Assembly (NCBI GenBank): GCA_003993805.1
Contig: RSEF01000026.1
Span: forward strand, 4,791,778 to 4,855,777
Direction: 5' to 3'
DNA: 64,000 bases
Source of the DNA: Himantopus leucocephalus
Taxonomy: Eukaryota > Chordata > Aves > Charadriiformes > Recurvirostridae
Positions within the stretch are counted from its first letter, which is position 1. Each line of letters opens with the position of its first letter. Both the position numbers and the translations under genes were made by a program. The notes under the pieces are model-generated. The model did not search any database. It saw nothing but the letters and a program-made list of their open reading frames with translations, and had not been told where the DNA came from. Shown here one piece after another: positions 63,910 to 64,000 of the stretch.

Positions 63910-64000
63910 GTAAGCAAAACAGTGTGATCCAGCAGGTTCTACTGTTGGGCTGTGTAGATGGTTTCCAGCTGTGAACAGCTTTATGTGCCTTAGTGTAATT

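Overview
The window is vertebrate nuclear DNA. The CR1 LINE fragments (11.6-13.4 kb, 15.5 kb, 17.4 kb, 30.0 kb), with their typical 3' sequence, point to a bird. Large AT-rich introns are broken by three sharp GC-rich CpG islands. The gene order NR1H5-SYCP1 on the minus strand, followed by SIKE1-CSDE1 on the plus strand, matches the block at human 1p13.2 (CSDE1, SIKE1, NR1H5P, SYCP1, TSHB). This supports the gene calls independently of the individual alignments.

Layout. 1-8.4 kb: no recognised gene; an ancient CR1-like pol fragment and three low-confidence orphan exons. 9.0-35.8 kb, minus strand: all of SYCP1 (synaptonemal complex transverse filament), which I could assemble as 31 coding exons in unbroken frame, 975 codons, about the length of the human protein. 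36.0-42.5 kb, minus strand: NR1H5 (FXR-beta), 9 coding exons, 474 codons, with intact zinc fingers, ligand-binding domain and AF-2 helix; a probable 5' non-coding exon lies at 47.1-47.3 kb. 47.3-56.1 kb: mostly empty apart from one orphan exon-like ORF. 56.9-60.5 kb, plus strand: SIKE1, 5 coding exons, 203 codons, behind a GC-box minisatellite that contains a 100-base assembly gap. 62.1-63.5 kb: a large CpG island with the start of CSDE1 (5' leader only; its coding region lies beyond the right edge).

The genes do not form a functional unit. SYCP1 is a meiosis gene, NR1H5 a sterol-type nuclear receptor, SIKE1 an IKK-epsilon/TBK1 regulator and STRIPAK partner, and CSDE1 an RNA-binding protein. 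The most notable points are: three introns in SYCP1 that can only be spliced in frame with GC donors; an intact NR1H5, which is a pseudogene in humans; an NR1H5 stop codon only 210 bp from the SYCP1 start with no poly(A) signal between them; a pair of identical E2F-type motifs in the SYCP1 promoter; and several unexplained exon-like ORFs. All exon models were made by reading the sequence and by recall of the human protein families; no alignment or expression data were available.
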